From positions 1 to 64,000 of the forward strand of contig NZ_BOMM01000056.1 of NCBI RefSeq assembly GCF_016862195.1: a DNA stretch of 64,000 bases, written 5' to 3'. Both the position numbers and the translations under genes were made by a program. Source of the DNA: Paractinoplanes ferrugineus (GTDB lineage Bacteria; Actinomycetota; Actinomycetes; Mycobacteriales; Micromonosporaceae). The notes under the pieces are model-generated. The model saw nothing but the letters and a program-made list of their open reading frames with translations, was not told the origin of the DNA and searched no databases. Positions 25,462 to 33,460 of this stretch are shown piece by piece. How positions within the stretch are numbered: the first letter of the stretch is position 1; the number at the start of each line of letters is the position of its first letter.

Positions 25462-26849
25462 GGGTTGTTGAACCCGTCGAACGGAGTGCCGAGGAAGGGG
25501 AACTTCTTGAGCAGGCCGGCGCTGGAGTTCTTGATGCTCAGGCCCTGCTCGACCAGACCCGCGGCGGCGTCCGGCTTGAACTTCTCGTCGACCAACGCGA
25601 AGGTGACCCCCGCCACCGCCTTGATCGAGATGGAGACCACGTCGTCCTCGATGCGGCGCCCGTTCGGGAAGCCGGCCAGGTCGCCGTCGAGGATGCCGAA
25701 CTTCTTCGGCTCCTTCACCGGCGGGATCGCGGTGTTCAGGCGCAGCATGTCGGCCTTGACGTCGCCGGTGGCGTTCTGGAAGCCCTTGATCAGCCCGTCC
25801 GGGATGCCGGTGAGCAGGATCGCGACCAGGTCGGCGCGCGGCGTCTTGGCCTTGTTGAGCTTGTCGAGGTTGTTGAACAGGCCCGGGTAGAGCACCGGCA
25901 GCAGCCCGGCGAGCTCGGGCTGTTCGACGAACCCGGCGAACCGCTTGTCCTCCTTCGGCTCCAGGCTGTTGAACAGGTCCTTCTGGGCCATCGGGATGAC
26001 GACCTCGTTGACCAGCGGGTTGCCCAGCCGGGAGACCTGCACCTGGGGGCCGACCTCGACGTCGGCGTTCTTCTTGTCGCCCTGGCGGACCTGCACCTGG
26101 CGGCGGCTCGCCGACGTCCAGACGCCGATGACCGCGCCCGGGTCGCTGGCCTTGACCTTCTTCTTGCCGTCGCGGCGCACCATGTGCAGCGGCACCTGGA
26201 TGGCGATCGAGTGCACGTTCAGCTTGTCGACGGCGTTCACCGCCTTGCCGGCGTAGTTGAACAGGCTCTGACCGACCAGGTGTTTGTCCTGGAACGGGCG
26301 CAGCGTGCCGAGGTCGAAGATCGAGCCGAGGTCGACGAAGAACGCGTCGGCGCGCTGGCCGGCGAACACCTTCTCGCCGGTCTTGAGCTTGGCGACCGCG
26401 TCGGCGGCGAGCTTCTCGTAGTTCGGGATCGAGATCTTGCCGACGTTGCAGGGCGGGCAGGGCAGCTTCGAGTGCAGCACCGTGCTCTTGCCGTGCGCGT
26501 CGACCTTGGTGACCGAGAAGAACTGCCGCCGGTTCCAGTTCGCGTCGTCGAGCGACTTGATCTGGCCGGTGTTGTAGAGGAACGTTTTGTCGTTACGCAA
26601 CTCGGTGCGGAACCGGAACTGGTAGGTCACGTCCGGTCGCGCGTCACCGTTGGCGTCGATGTGGATCTCGTACAGGACGTCGTCACCGAACTCGAAGAAG
26701 TTCGGGCCGCTCGCCGGAAGCTGCATCGGAACGTAGTTCGCGATGATCGTCACAGTGTCCGGGTCGTCCGGGCTGACGAAGGCGTAAAGGTCGGACGAGT
26801 CCGCGACCGGGTCCTTGCTGATTTCCGGAGCTTCACGATGCGAAGACAT
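25458..26849 (-). CDS. DUF4331 family protein
   Basis: A 463-residue DUF4331 protein. The hallmark N-terminus SSHREAPEISKDPVADSSDLYAF is present as a near-complete match, followed by YEIHIDANGDARPDVTYQFRF. A Cys-Pro-Pro-Cys pair lies near residue 131. There is no signal peptide or membrane helix, although many relatives are exported. The biochemical function of the family is not established. It is 15 bases downstream of the small Tat-signal protein and overlaps the His-rich gene, making a three-gene unit. Confidence 0.85.
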   Translation of the reverse strand: MSSHREAPEISKDPVADSSDLYAFVSPDDPDTVTIIANYVPMQLPASGPNFFEFGDDVLYEIHIDANGDARPDVTYQFRFRTELRNDKTFLYNTGQIKSLDDANWNRRQFFSVTKVDAHGKSTVLHSKLPCPPCNVGKISIPNYEKLAADAVAKLKTGEKVFAGQRADAFFVDLGSIFDLGTLRPFQDKHLVGQSLFNYAGKAVNAVDKLNVHSIAIQVPLHMVRRDGKKKVKASDPGAVIGVWTSASRRQVQVRQGDKKNADVEVGPQVQVSRLGNPLVNEVVIPMAQKDLFNSLEPKEDKRFAGFVEQPELAGLLPVLYPGLFNNLDKLNKAKTPRADLVAILLTGIPDGLIKGFQNATGDVKADMLRLNTAIPPVKEPKKFGILDGDLAGFPNGRRIEDDVVSISIKAVAGVTFALVDEKFKPDAAAGLVEQGLSIKNSSAGLLKKFPFLGTPFDGFNNP

Positions 26850-26864
26850 TTAGAAAAGCTCCCT

Positions 26865-27140
26865 TCAGGCCTTTGCGGCTTTGACGAGTTCGGCGGCGAG
26901 CTTCTTGTTCGTGACGGTCTTTTTCGAACCGCCCTTGAAAATGTCGATGGTGCCTTTGCCCGCGTCCCGCACGGAGATCACCAGGGGCTGGCCGTCGTCC
27001 TTCGCCTCGGTCTCACCTGCGAGGCTCAGCCCCGCGACACCGGCGACGGAGACGCCCACACCGGCCGTCGCGGCGATGGCGAGAACCCTGCGGCGGTTGA
27101 GGCGGGAGTCCGCCGGGCCGCGGTAACGAACACGACTCAT
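26865..27140 (-). CDS. Small Tat-exported protein
   Basis: A 91-residue protein with a Tat signal (RRRVLAIAATAGVGVSVAGVAG at about 16-37, preceded by basic residues) and a mature part of about 50 residues that is lysine-rich (FKGGSKKTVTNKKLAAELVKAAKA). Ribosome site AAAGG lies six bases upstream of the ATG. No family is recognised. As first gene of the DUF4331 unit it may be an exported partner of that protein; this is inference. Confidence 0.75.
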   Translation of the reverse strand: MSRVRYRGPADSRLNRRRVLAIAATAGVGVSVAGVAGLSLAGETEAKDDGQPLVISVRDAGKGTIDIFKGGSKKTVTNKKLAAELVKAAKA

Positions 27141-27219
27141 GGTCGGCCTTTCGTCATTCTCTTCAGGAACGGGTTTGCAGCGTCGACGCTCATCAGTACG
27201 AGGACCGAACCTGGGAGGT

Positions 27220-28131
27220 TCAAAGGTTTTCTCGCCTCTTTCTCAGGAAAGTCCCAACAACCGCCCACAGCAGCGCCCCGCCCCCCAGAAGCACGGCACC
27301 CATCAAGATCTGGTGACCCAGCGTGGCCTGCGTATCCTCACTCACAGTGGCTATCGCCCGGGTCTGCCCGGTCGCGTCGGAAGTTTCCGCCGGCGCCGCC
27401 ACCGGTTCCGCCGACTTCTCCGTCGTCTCCGCGATGTCCGGCTTCTTGGACGTGGCCGCCGTCACAGCCGGCTTCACGGCCGCCTTCACCGCCGGCTTCT
27501 TCGCGGCGGGCGCGGCGTCGAACGCCAGATCCGAACAGGAGTAGTAGGTGTCGACCGTGCTCGACGTCTGCCAGACGATGTAGAGGATCTGCCGCCCGGT
27601 CCGGTCCGAGGGCAGCTTCACGCTCATCTGATAGGCGCCACCGCGCAGCGGCGGGTCCTTGATCTCGGCCAGCTTGCCGCCGAGATCATCCCAGCTGAGC
27701 TGCCGAGTGGGGTCGAACCCCTGTTTCGTCAGATAGATCCGGAAGCTGCCGGCGTGCGGCAGTGTCGCCCGATACTTGATCTTCAGGGTCTCCCCCGCAC
27801 TCACCGCCGTCGACGGAAAATCGTCCCGCGCGACGTCCAGGCCCTTGAAGTTCGTCAGGCCGCCACTGCACAGCTCCCCGTCCGGCACGAACTTCCGGTC
27901 GTCCCCGTTGACGTTGGGAACCCGCAGGTTGTCGAACGTCCCGAACGGCCCGCCGTTGGCCTTGAGCGCCGCTTTGCAGGCCGCCGTGCCGGTGGCGGTC
28001 CCACCTCCGGCCGCGCAGGCGGCGCTGCGGCTGATCGGGGTGGTGGGTGCACCGTGCGCGAACGCGGGTAAGGCGGTAATCAGCGGCGCCAGTGCCGCGA
28101 CGGCGGCAGCGGCGGCGAGTCGGCGGATCAT
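27220..28131 (-). CDS. AA10 lytic polysaccharide monooxygenase with C-terminal membrane anchor
   Basis: A 303-residue copper LPMO. A signal peptide ends in LPAFA, leaving His26 as the mature N-terminus (HGAPTTPISRS), the first copper ligand of the histidine brace. The second is His126 in ATLPHAGSFRIYLTKQGFDP, which matches the family's second-ligand context. Such enzymes oxidatively cleave chitin or cellulose. After the domain comes a Lys/Ala/Pro linker (about 210-265) and a membrane helix (about 275-298) ending in RKRRENL, so the enzyme is probably tethered to the outer face of the membrane. The ATG at 28131 gives a normal signal peptide. Confidence 0.85.
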   Translation of the reverse strand: MIRRLAAAAAVAALAPLITALPAFAHGAPTTPISRSAACAAGGGTATGTAACKAALKANGGPFGTFDNLRVPNVNGDDRKFVPDGELCSGGLTNFKGLDVARDDFPSTAVSAGETLKIKYRATLPHAGSFRIYLTKQGFDPTRQLSWDDLGGKLAEIKDPPLRGGAYQMSVKLPSDRTGRQILYIVWQTSSTVDTYYSCSDLAFDAAPAAKKPAVKAAVKPAVTAATSKKPDIAETTEKSAEPVAAPAETSDATGQTRAIATVSEDTQATLGHQILMGAVLLGGGALLWAVVGTFLRKRRENL

Positions 28132-28267
28132 GGGCGTACTCCCGGTGGCGAGACAGCGGGGCCCGGGCCGGCTCCGCACGGGGAAGTACGCAGATGCCCG
28201 GTCAGCCGTTCACCTTTGAAGCCGGTGTGATTGCATGGCTGGGTTCCAACCGAACCGGAGGAGAAAC

Positions 28268-28636
28268 ATGGAAAAGCCCGAGATCGGCCCGATCCAGGGC
28301 GAGCCGCCCGCCGACCTGGTGATCGAGGACATCACCGTCGGCGACGGTCCGGAGGCCACCGCCGGCCAGCTCGTGACCGTGCACTACGTGGGCGTCTCGC
28401 ACTCGAACGGCGTCCAGTTCGACGCCTCGTGGGACCGCGGTGAGGCGTTCGACTTCCCGCTCGGTGCCGGCCAGGTGATCGGCGGGTGGGACCAGGGCGT
28501 ACAGGGCATGAAGGTCGGCGGCCGCCGCAAGCTGACCATCCCGCCGCACCTGGGCTACGGCGCCCGTGGCGCCGGCGGCGTCATCAAGCCCAACGAGACG
28601 TTGATCTTCATCGTTGACCTGCTCGGCGTGAAGTAG
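28268..28636 (+). CDS. FKBP-type peptidyl-prolyl isomerase
   Basis: A 122-residue cytosolic FKBP. It has VTVHYVGVS, FDASWDRGEAFDFPLGAGQVI, GWDQGVQGMKVGGRRKLTIP and LGYGARGAGGVI, covering the Tyr, Phe, Asp, Val-Ile and Trp positions of the FK506-binding pocket. Ribosome site GGAGG lies six bases upstream of the ATG at 28268, which rules out the in-frame upstream start. It is monocistronic and ends 13 bases before a strong terminator. Confidence 0.92.
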   Translation: MEKPEIGPIQGEPPADLVIEDITVGDGPEATAGQLVTVHYVGVSHSNGVQFDASWDRGEAFDFPLGAGQVIGGWDQGVQGMKVGGRRKLTIPPHLGYGARGAGGVIKPNETLIFIVDLLGVK

Positions 28637-28649
28637 GCAGCTCCGCGCG

Positions 28650-28684
28650 GGGGCAGAGGGAGGCGGCCCGCCTCCCTCTGCCCC
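28650..28684. terminator. Bidirectional terminator hairpin
   Basis: A perfect inverted repeat, GGGGCAGAGGGAGGCGG at 28650-28666 and its complement at 28668-28684; realistically a 16-base stem with a three-base loop. It sits between the convergent FKBP and SGNH genes. Confidence 0.88.
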
Positions 28685-28687
28685 GCA

Positions 28688-29938
28688 TCAACGGAACAAC
28701 CGCAGGTCGATCGACTCGGCCATGGCGCGCTGCCCGGCCACGTTGGGATGCAGGTGGTCGGCCTGATAGGCGGGCAAGACCTGAGACGGGTTCGCCGGAT
28801 CGCGGAGCGCCGCGTCGAAGTCGGCCACCCCGTCGAACTCACCCGCCGTGCGCACCCAGGCGTTGACCGCCTGCCGAGTCGCCTCCTGCGCCGGCCCGAA
28901 ACACCCGGCCGCGCACCCGTAGGGCGTGATCGTCGCACCGATCACCCGAATCCCCGCCCGGTGCGCGCGCTGCGCGATCGTCCGCAGCCCGGCGATCAGG
29001 TCCTCGGCCGCCGCGTTGTAGCCGATGTCGTTGATCCCGTCGGCCAGGATCAGGTAGCGCACCCCGGTCTGCCGCCGCACGTCGGCCTTCTCCCGCTTCA
29101 ACCCCGAGACGCTGGTGCCGGCTCCACAGCAGTCGGTCCGATCGGTGAGCACCTGATTGCCACCGATCCCCTGATTGAGCACGCCGAACCGTCCCCCGAG
29201 CCGCCCGGCAAGCACATCGGTCCACCGATCGTTGCCGTTCCAGGTGGTGTAGGCCCCGTCGGTGATCGAATCCCCGAGCGCCACGATGCTCCCCCGCACC
29301 CCCCGACCGGCCTCGACATCGACCCCGGCAAGCCAGAACCAGCTATTGACGTACGACGTGAAGCCCGCCCCCGCTCCCCCGGCCAGATTCCCCGCGCCGA
29401 CGAATTGCGTGCCCTGAGCCGCATCGTGCCCGGTGATCGCCGCCGCGTCGGCGCCCGCGGTCACATAGACGTCCACCGCGAGGTCCTGCCCGTACGCCAC
29501 ACTCAGGTCGACCGGATCACTGACCGCGGCCGCCCCCATCTTGACCGTGACCCCGGCCCGCCCCCGGAACGTGACCCGCCGGGCCGTCCCCGCCACAAGC
29601 TCGGCCGACCCCGAGGCAACCGCCCGCGCAACCCCCACCGCGCCGAACGTCACATCGGCCGCCCCGAACGCGTTGGACAGCCGAATCCGCACCGTCTCCC
29701 CACCCACCGTCGGGTGCACGATCATCCGCAGCGTCTGCCGAGCGAACGTCGGCCCCACCTCCCGCTGCGGACTACTGGCCCAGGCCCCCACCCAGCGCCC
29801 GCCCCCCTTCCCCGCGCCCGAATCAGCCGCCGCGCTCATCCCTCCCGGCCCGGCGGCCGCGGCGGCGGAGTTGGGCAGCAAACTGAGAGCGACAGCCACG
29901 GCGAGCCCCCAGCCGACCGCCCGACGACGCGGCCTCAC
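28688..29938 (-). CDS. Secreted SGNH-hydrolase (GDSL esterase)
   Basis: A 416-residue secreted esterase/lipase-type enzyme. A signal peptide (1-28, basic MRPRRR then a hydrophobic core) precedes a beta-rich N-terminal region and the SGNH domain. Block I is ALGDSITDG with nucleophile Ser224, GGNQ provides the oxyanion Gly/Asn, and block V is DHLHPN with Asp394 and His397. The GTG at 29938 is chosen because it gives a normal signal peptide; a long upstream in-frame extension is Gly/Arg-rich and crosses the hairpin repeat at 30.1 kb. Substrate unknown. Confidence 0.82.
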   Translation of the reverse strand: MRPRRRAVGWGLAVAVALSLLPNSAAAAAGPGGMSAAADSGAGKGGGRWVGAWASSPQREVGPTFARQTLRMIVHPTVGGETVRIRLSNAFGAADVTFGAVGVARAVASGSAELVAGTARRVTFRGRAGVTVKMGAAAVSDPVDLSVAYGQDLAVDVYVTAGADAAAITGHDAAQGTQFVGAGNLAGGAGAGFTSYVNSWFWLAGVDVEAGRGVRGSIVALGDSITDGAYTTWNGNDRWTDVLAGRLGGRFGVLNQGIGGNQVLTDRTDCCGAGTSVSGLKREKADVRRQTGVRYLILADGINDIGYNAAAEDLIAGLRTIAQRAHRAGIRVIGATITPYGCAAGCFGPAQEATRQAVNAWVRTAGEFDGVADFDAALRDPANPSQVLPAYQADHLHPNVAGQRAMAESIDLRLFR

Positions 29939-30089
29939 GACCGCAGATCCATCAACATCGATATATTGCGCATGGCCCGATCGTCGTCGAACCGCTTCGA
30001 CGAGGCAAGACCCAAGCGCCCACTTCCCACCTGACGCCCGATCTCGCGCCGCCGGTCCCGGCGCGCCTGACCCGACAGGGCGGATTCCG

Positions 30090-30155
30090 CGCAACATCAC
30101 TGAAAGAGGGCCTCGGCCCGATTCAAGGCCCCATCTTCCTTGAGAACCGCCCTCG
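30090..30155 (+). repeat. Dispersed hairpin repeat, paired units
   Basis: First unit GCAACATCACTGAAAGAGG then GCCTCGG; second unit CCCCATCTTCCTTGAGAA. The order and spacing match the pair at 10117-10195. Confidence 0.6.
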
Positions 30156-30314
30156 ATGCGGCGCGGAAGCCCGACACCGCCACGACCGCGGGACGAGACG
30201 CCGACCGCCGTCGCACCCGCACCGCACCGCAGTAACGGCGCACTGGACAGGGCTCGCCGAGCCGGAAATGTCATACCGAAATAACCCGGGACGCCTAACC
30301 AACCGCCCGTGGAA

Positions 30315-30384
30315 CGGCCCGGCCCCGCCCCAGCCGCCCGGCCCGGCCCGGCCCCAGCGGCCCGGCCCCGCCCCAGCCGCCCGG
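30315..30384. repeat. 27-base direct repeat pair
   Basis: Two identical 27-base copies, starting CGGCCCGGCCCCGCCCC and ending in CCGCCCGG, at 30315-30341 and 30358-30384. Confidence 0.8.
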
Positions 30385-30579
30385 CAGCGGGACAGAGCAG
30401 CTGGGCGGGGCAGCGGGGCAGGGCGGCGGGCGGCTAGCGGCTGGTGGGGCGGGGGCGGCAGACGAGCGGGGTGGGACGGGCCGGCACAGGGTGGTCCTGC
30501 GTCGGCCCGTCCTCCTCACCCCCGGTGCGTTGCTCGAAACGGTTGTCCTCTCCCGGTTCGAGCGGCTCCCCGATCGGTG

Positions 30580-31449
30580 TCACCGCACCCCCTTGAGGGC
30601 GGCGCAGCTCTTCTCCTCGGGGAGCAGTGGGCGGAAGGTGATCGACCACTTCGCGCCGCCGGCGGTCCACGGGGTGCTCGTGGTGGCGGTCTTCGCGCTG
30701 GTCAGCACCTTCGCGGTGGCGGGGCCGGTGACGTCGACGCAGCCGATGCCGAGGCCGGGGTTCATTTCCGGGCCGGGCAGGGTGGGGCCGGGCCACGCGA
30801 TCTCGGGGCTCTTCGGCTCCTCGCCCTGGGGGTCCACGTAGGAGCGGACCAGGGCGGCGACGGAGTCGGGCACGTAGGCGACCGGGGCGGCGACACCGGG
30901 GGCGCCGGACAGCGACTCCAGAGTTTTGACGTAGGCGGCGAGTTTGTTGCGGGCGGTGCGCTGGGCGGTTGTCAGATTCGGGTCGCTGGCCTGGGCCTCG
31001 CTGAGGGCTACCACGCTCACCGACTGGTCGCCGGCGACGACCCGGGTGGAGGGGGCGTCGGCGATGTTGGGGCTGCCGAAGTCGGCCCCGTTGCGTACAC
31101 CCGCCTCTTGGCCCTTTTTGACCAGGTCTTGCACCATCTCCGGGGTGAGCATCTGCTCCAGCAGGTTGGGCAGCGCCGGGCCGGGATAGATGGCGGTGGT
31201 CGGACCTTCGGAGATCATGCGGCCGTCGGCGTAGATGCTGACGGCGGGGAGCCGGCCCAGGTTGTGCTCGGGCGGCACGAAACCGCCGAACGACTCGACG
31301 CGAAGCACGAGGCCCTGGGGATAGGGGGCGGCGCTGCTGTCGCGGGCGTCCGGCGAGGCCGCCGCGCTGTTGCCGGCGGTCTGGGCGCAGGCGCTGATCA
31401 GCAGCAGGGGAACGGCTGCGGCGAGGATGGTGCCGCGGAGACGAGTCAT
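30580..31449 (-). CDS. Putative lipoprotein of unknown function
   Basis: A 289-residue protein with a lipoprotein signal: hydrophobic ILAAAVPLLLI followed by the lipobox SAC, Cys21 being the acylation site. The mature part has no motif I recognise; it contains conserved-looking GLVLRVESFGGFVPPEHN and AVSIYADGRMISEG, which resemble putative substrate- or ligand-binding lipoproteins of actinomycetes. It stands alone upstream of the ABC operon terminator. Confidence 0.75.
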   Translation of the reverse strand: MTRLRGTILAAAVPLLLISACAQTAGNSAAASPDARDSSAAPYPQGLVLRVESFGGFVPPEHNLGRLPAVSIYADGRMISEGPTTAIYPGPALPNLLEQMLTPEMVQDLVKKGQEAGVRNGADFGSPNIADAPSTRVVAGDQSVSVVALSEAQASDPNLTTAQRTARNKLAAYVKTLESLSGAPGVAAPVAYVPDSVAALVRSYVDPQGEEPKSPEIAWPGPTLPGPEMNPGLGIGCVDVTGPATAKVLTSAKTATTSTPWTAGGAKWSITFRPLLPEEKSCAALKGVR

Positions 31450-31557
31450 GCCCTGTTCGACGATTCAGGTCCCGAGCCGGTTCCGGCCGCGATCACGATT
31501 TCGGTCGAAAAGGTGGCTGCCGCCGAAGCAGGCCCCGAACGCGCCGGGGAGGAAATA

Positions 31558-31595
31558 GGGTGGCCGGCCGCCGCGGGGGACGGGGCCGGCCACCC
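31558..31595. terminator. Terminator after the ABC operon
   Basis: Perfect 12-base inverted repeat, GGGTGGCCGGCC at 31558-31569 and its complement at 31584-31595, loop 14 bases. It lies 25 bases beyond the stop of the last permease gene. Confidence 0.75.
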
Positions 31596-31619
31596 GTTCT
31601 TCGGGGGAGGCGGGGAAAG

Positions 31620-32507
31620 CTATTTGACCGAACCGAGGGAGAGGCCCTGAACGAGCTTGTCCTGGGCGGCGAAACCGGCGATCAGCACCGGCAGGGAGAC
31701 GACGAAGGCGGCCGCGCACAGCTGGGCGAGGAACAGCCCCTGGCTGGTGACGAAGCTGGTGAGGAACACCGGTGCGGTCTCGGCGACGGTGGCGGTGAGC
31801 ACCCGGGCGAAGAGCAGCTCGTTCCAGCTGAAGATGAAGCAGATCAGTGCGGTGGCGGCGATCCCGGGCATGACCACCGGCGCGATCACCGAGCGCAGCG
31901 TCTTGGTGAGCCCGGCACCGTCGACCGCGGCGGCCTCGAGCATCTCGACCGGCACCTCGGAGAGGAACGAGCGCATCATCCACACCGCGATCGGCAGGTT
32001 CATCGAGGTGTAGAAGACGATCAGCAGCCAGATGTTGTCGAGCAGGCCGGCGCTCTGGGCGAACAGGTAGAGCGGGAGCAGGCCGGCGACGACCGGCAGC
32101 ATCTTGGTGGAGAGGAAGAAGAACAGTACGTCGCTCCACTTGCGCACCGGCTTGATGCTCAACGCGTACGCGGCCGGGATGGCGAGCAGCAGCACGAGCA
32201 GGGTGGACAGGACGCTGGCGGTGAGCGAGTTCAGCAGCGGCGGCCACGGGGAGGCGCCGCCGGAGAAGAACTCGCGGTAGCCGTCGAGGGTGAGCGGCGC
32301 GAGCACGGACGGCGGGTTGGTGGCGGCGTTCTCCTCGGAGTGCAGGGAGGTCAGCACCATCCACACCACCGGCAGCACGAACAGGACGCCGACCACCCAG
32401 GCGAGCAGGCTGAGCCAGACGTTCGCCCCGTCCCGGCGTTTACGAACCGGGCGGCCCCGCGAGTCGCGGGTCGCGGGGACGGGAGCGGTGTCGGTGACGG
32501 AGCTCAT
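31620..32507 (-). CDS. Sugar/polyol ABC transporter permease (MalG-type)
   Basis: A 295-residue inner-membrane permease with six hydrophobic segments. The cytoplasmic EAA loop, which contacts the ATPase, is EMLEAAAVDGAGLTKTLRSV at about 200-219. An N-terminal Arg-rich tail precedes the first helix. The ATG at 32507 overlaps the stop of the other permease as ATGA. It is the third and last gene of the binding protein-permease-permease operon. Confidence 0.9.
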   Translation of the reverse strand: MSSVTDTAPVPATRDSRGRPVRKRRDGANVWLSLLAWVVGVLFVLPVVWMVLTSLHSEENAATNPPSVLAPLTLDGYREFFSGGASPWPPLLNSLTASVLSTLLVLLLAIPAAYALSIKPVRKWSDVLFFFLSTKMLPVVAGLLPLYLFAQSAGLLDNIWLLIVFYTSMNLPIAVWMMRSFLSEVPVEMLEAAAVDGAGLTKTLRSVIAPVVMPGIAATALICFIFSWNELLFARVLTATVAETAPVFLTSFVTSQGLFLAQLCAAAFVVSLPVLIAGFAAQDKLVQGLSLGSVK

Positions 32508-33460
32508 CGGCCGGCCTCCTGCTTGAACAGCGACGAGACGGTACGCAGGGCGAACGTCGCGATGATGATCGTGCCGAGGACCACGATGACGGCGGCCGCG
32601 GAGGCTCGTCCGTAGTCGTGGGCCTGGTAGAAGATCTGGTAGATGGTGTACGGCAGGTTCGCCGTGCCCAGGCCGCCGGACGTGATGGTGAAGACCGCGT
32701 CGAAGTTCTGCACGATGTAGATCGACCCGAGCAGCGCACCCAGTTCGAGGTACTGGCGCAGGTGCGGCAGGGTCATGCTGCGGAAGATCTGCCAGCTGTT
32801 GGCCCCGTCGATGCGGGCCGCCTCGATCACGTCGAGCGGGCGTCCCTGCAGGCCGGCGAGCAGGATCAACATCATGAACGGCGTCCACTGCCAGACCAGG
32901 GCGAAGATGACCGCCCACAGCGGCATGTTGCTGATCCAGTCGGGTTGCGGCGGATTGTCCGCGCCGAACAGCCCCCAGAGCCAGGTCAGCGCACCGTTGA
33001 AAAGGCCGTACTCGGGGTTGTAGAGCGCGTGCTTCCAGATCAGCGCGGCGGCGACCGGCACCACCAGGAACGGCGCGATCATCATGGTGCGCACCGCCCC
33101 ACGCCCGCGGAACTTGCGATCGAGCAGAAGAGCAATACCCAGACCCAGAAGCAGACTGATGAGTACGACCCCGGCGGTGAGCAGGATCGTCGTCCAGACC
33201 GCGTCCCGCATGTTGACGTCGGTGAAGACCCGTTTGAAGTTGTCGAACCCGGCGAACCCGACCTCGTCGGGGTAGTAGGCGTTCCAGTCCATGAACGAGA
33301 TGACCAGGGTGGCCACGAACGGCAGCTGGGTCACGATGATCATGAAGATGAGGGCGGGCAGCAGGGGCGCTCGACGGGCCCAGGCGGAGACCCGGCGCAC
33401 CGCTCCGGACGGTGGCGGCTCGGCGGTGTCGACGCTCGGTTTCTCGGCGACTGATGTCAT
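32504..33460 (-). CDS. Sugar/polyol ABC transporter permease (MalF-type)
   Basis: A 318-residue permease with six membrane segments and the EAA loop DVIEAARIDGANSWQIFRSM at about 222-241. The ATG overlaps the binding-protein stop as ATGA, so the operon is translationally coupled throughout. With the MalG-type partner it forms the heterodimeric channel. Confidence 0.9.
   Translation of the reverse strand: MTSVAEKPSVDTAEPPPSGAVRRVSAWARRAPLLPALIFMIIVTQLPFVATLVISFMDWNAYYPDEVGFAGFDNFKRVFTDVNMRDAVWTTILLTAGVVLISLLLGLGIALLLDRKFRGRGAVRTMMIAPFLVVPVAAALIWKHALYNPEYGLFNGALTWLWGLFGADNPPQPDWISNMPLWAVIFALVWQWTPFMMLILLAGLQGRPLDVIEAARIDGANSWQIFRSMTLPHLRQYLELGALLGSIYIVQNFDAVFTITSGGLGTANLPYTIYQIFYQAHDYGRASAAAVIVVLGTIIIATFALRTVSSLFKQEAGR

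Larger units (their letters stand above)
29939..30579. other. Gene-free region with repeats
   Basis: About 640 bases with no supported gene. It contains a copy of the dispersed hairpin repeat (30090-30155) and two perfect 27-base copies of a GGCCC-rich sequence (30315-30341 and 30358-30384), followed by a near-complement (GCTGGGCGGGGC, 30400-30411) that could pair with them. Confidence 0.65.

Noticed and set aside
25449..27662. A 737-codon open frame on the plus strand
   Set aside because: Antisense to DUF4331 and LPMO; composition typical of a shadow frame.
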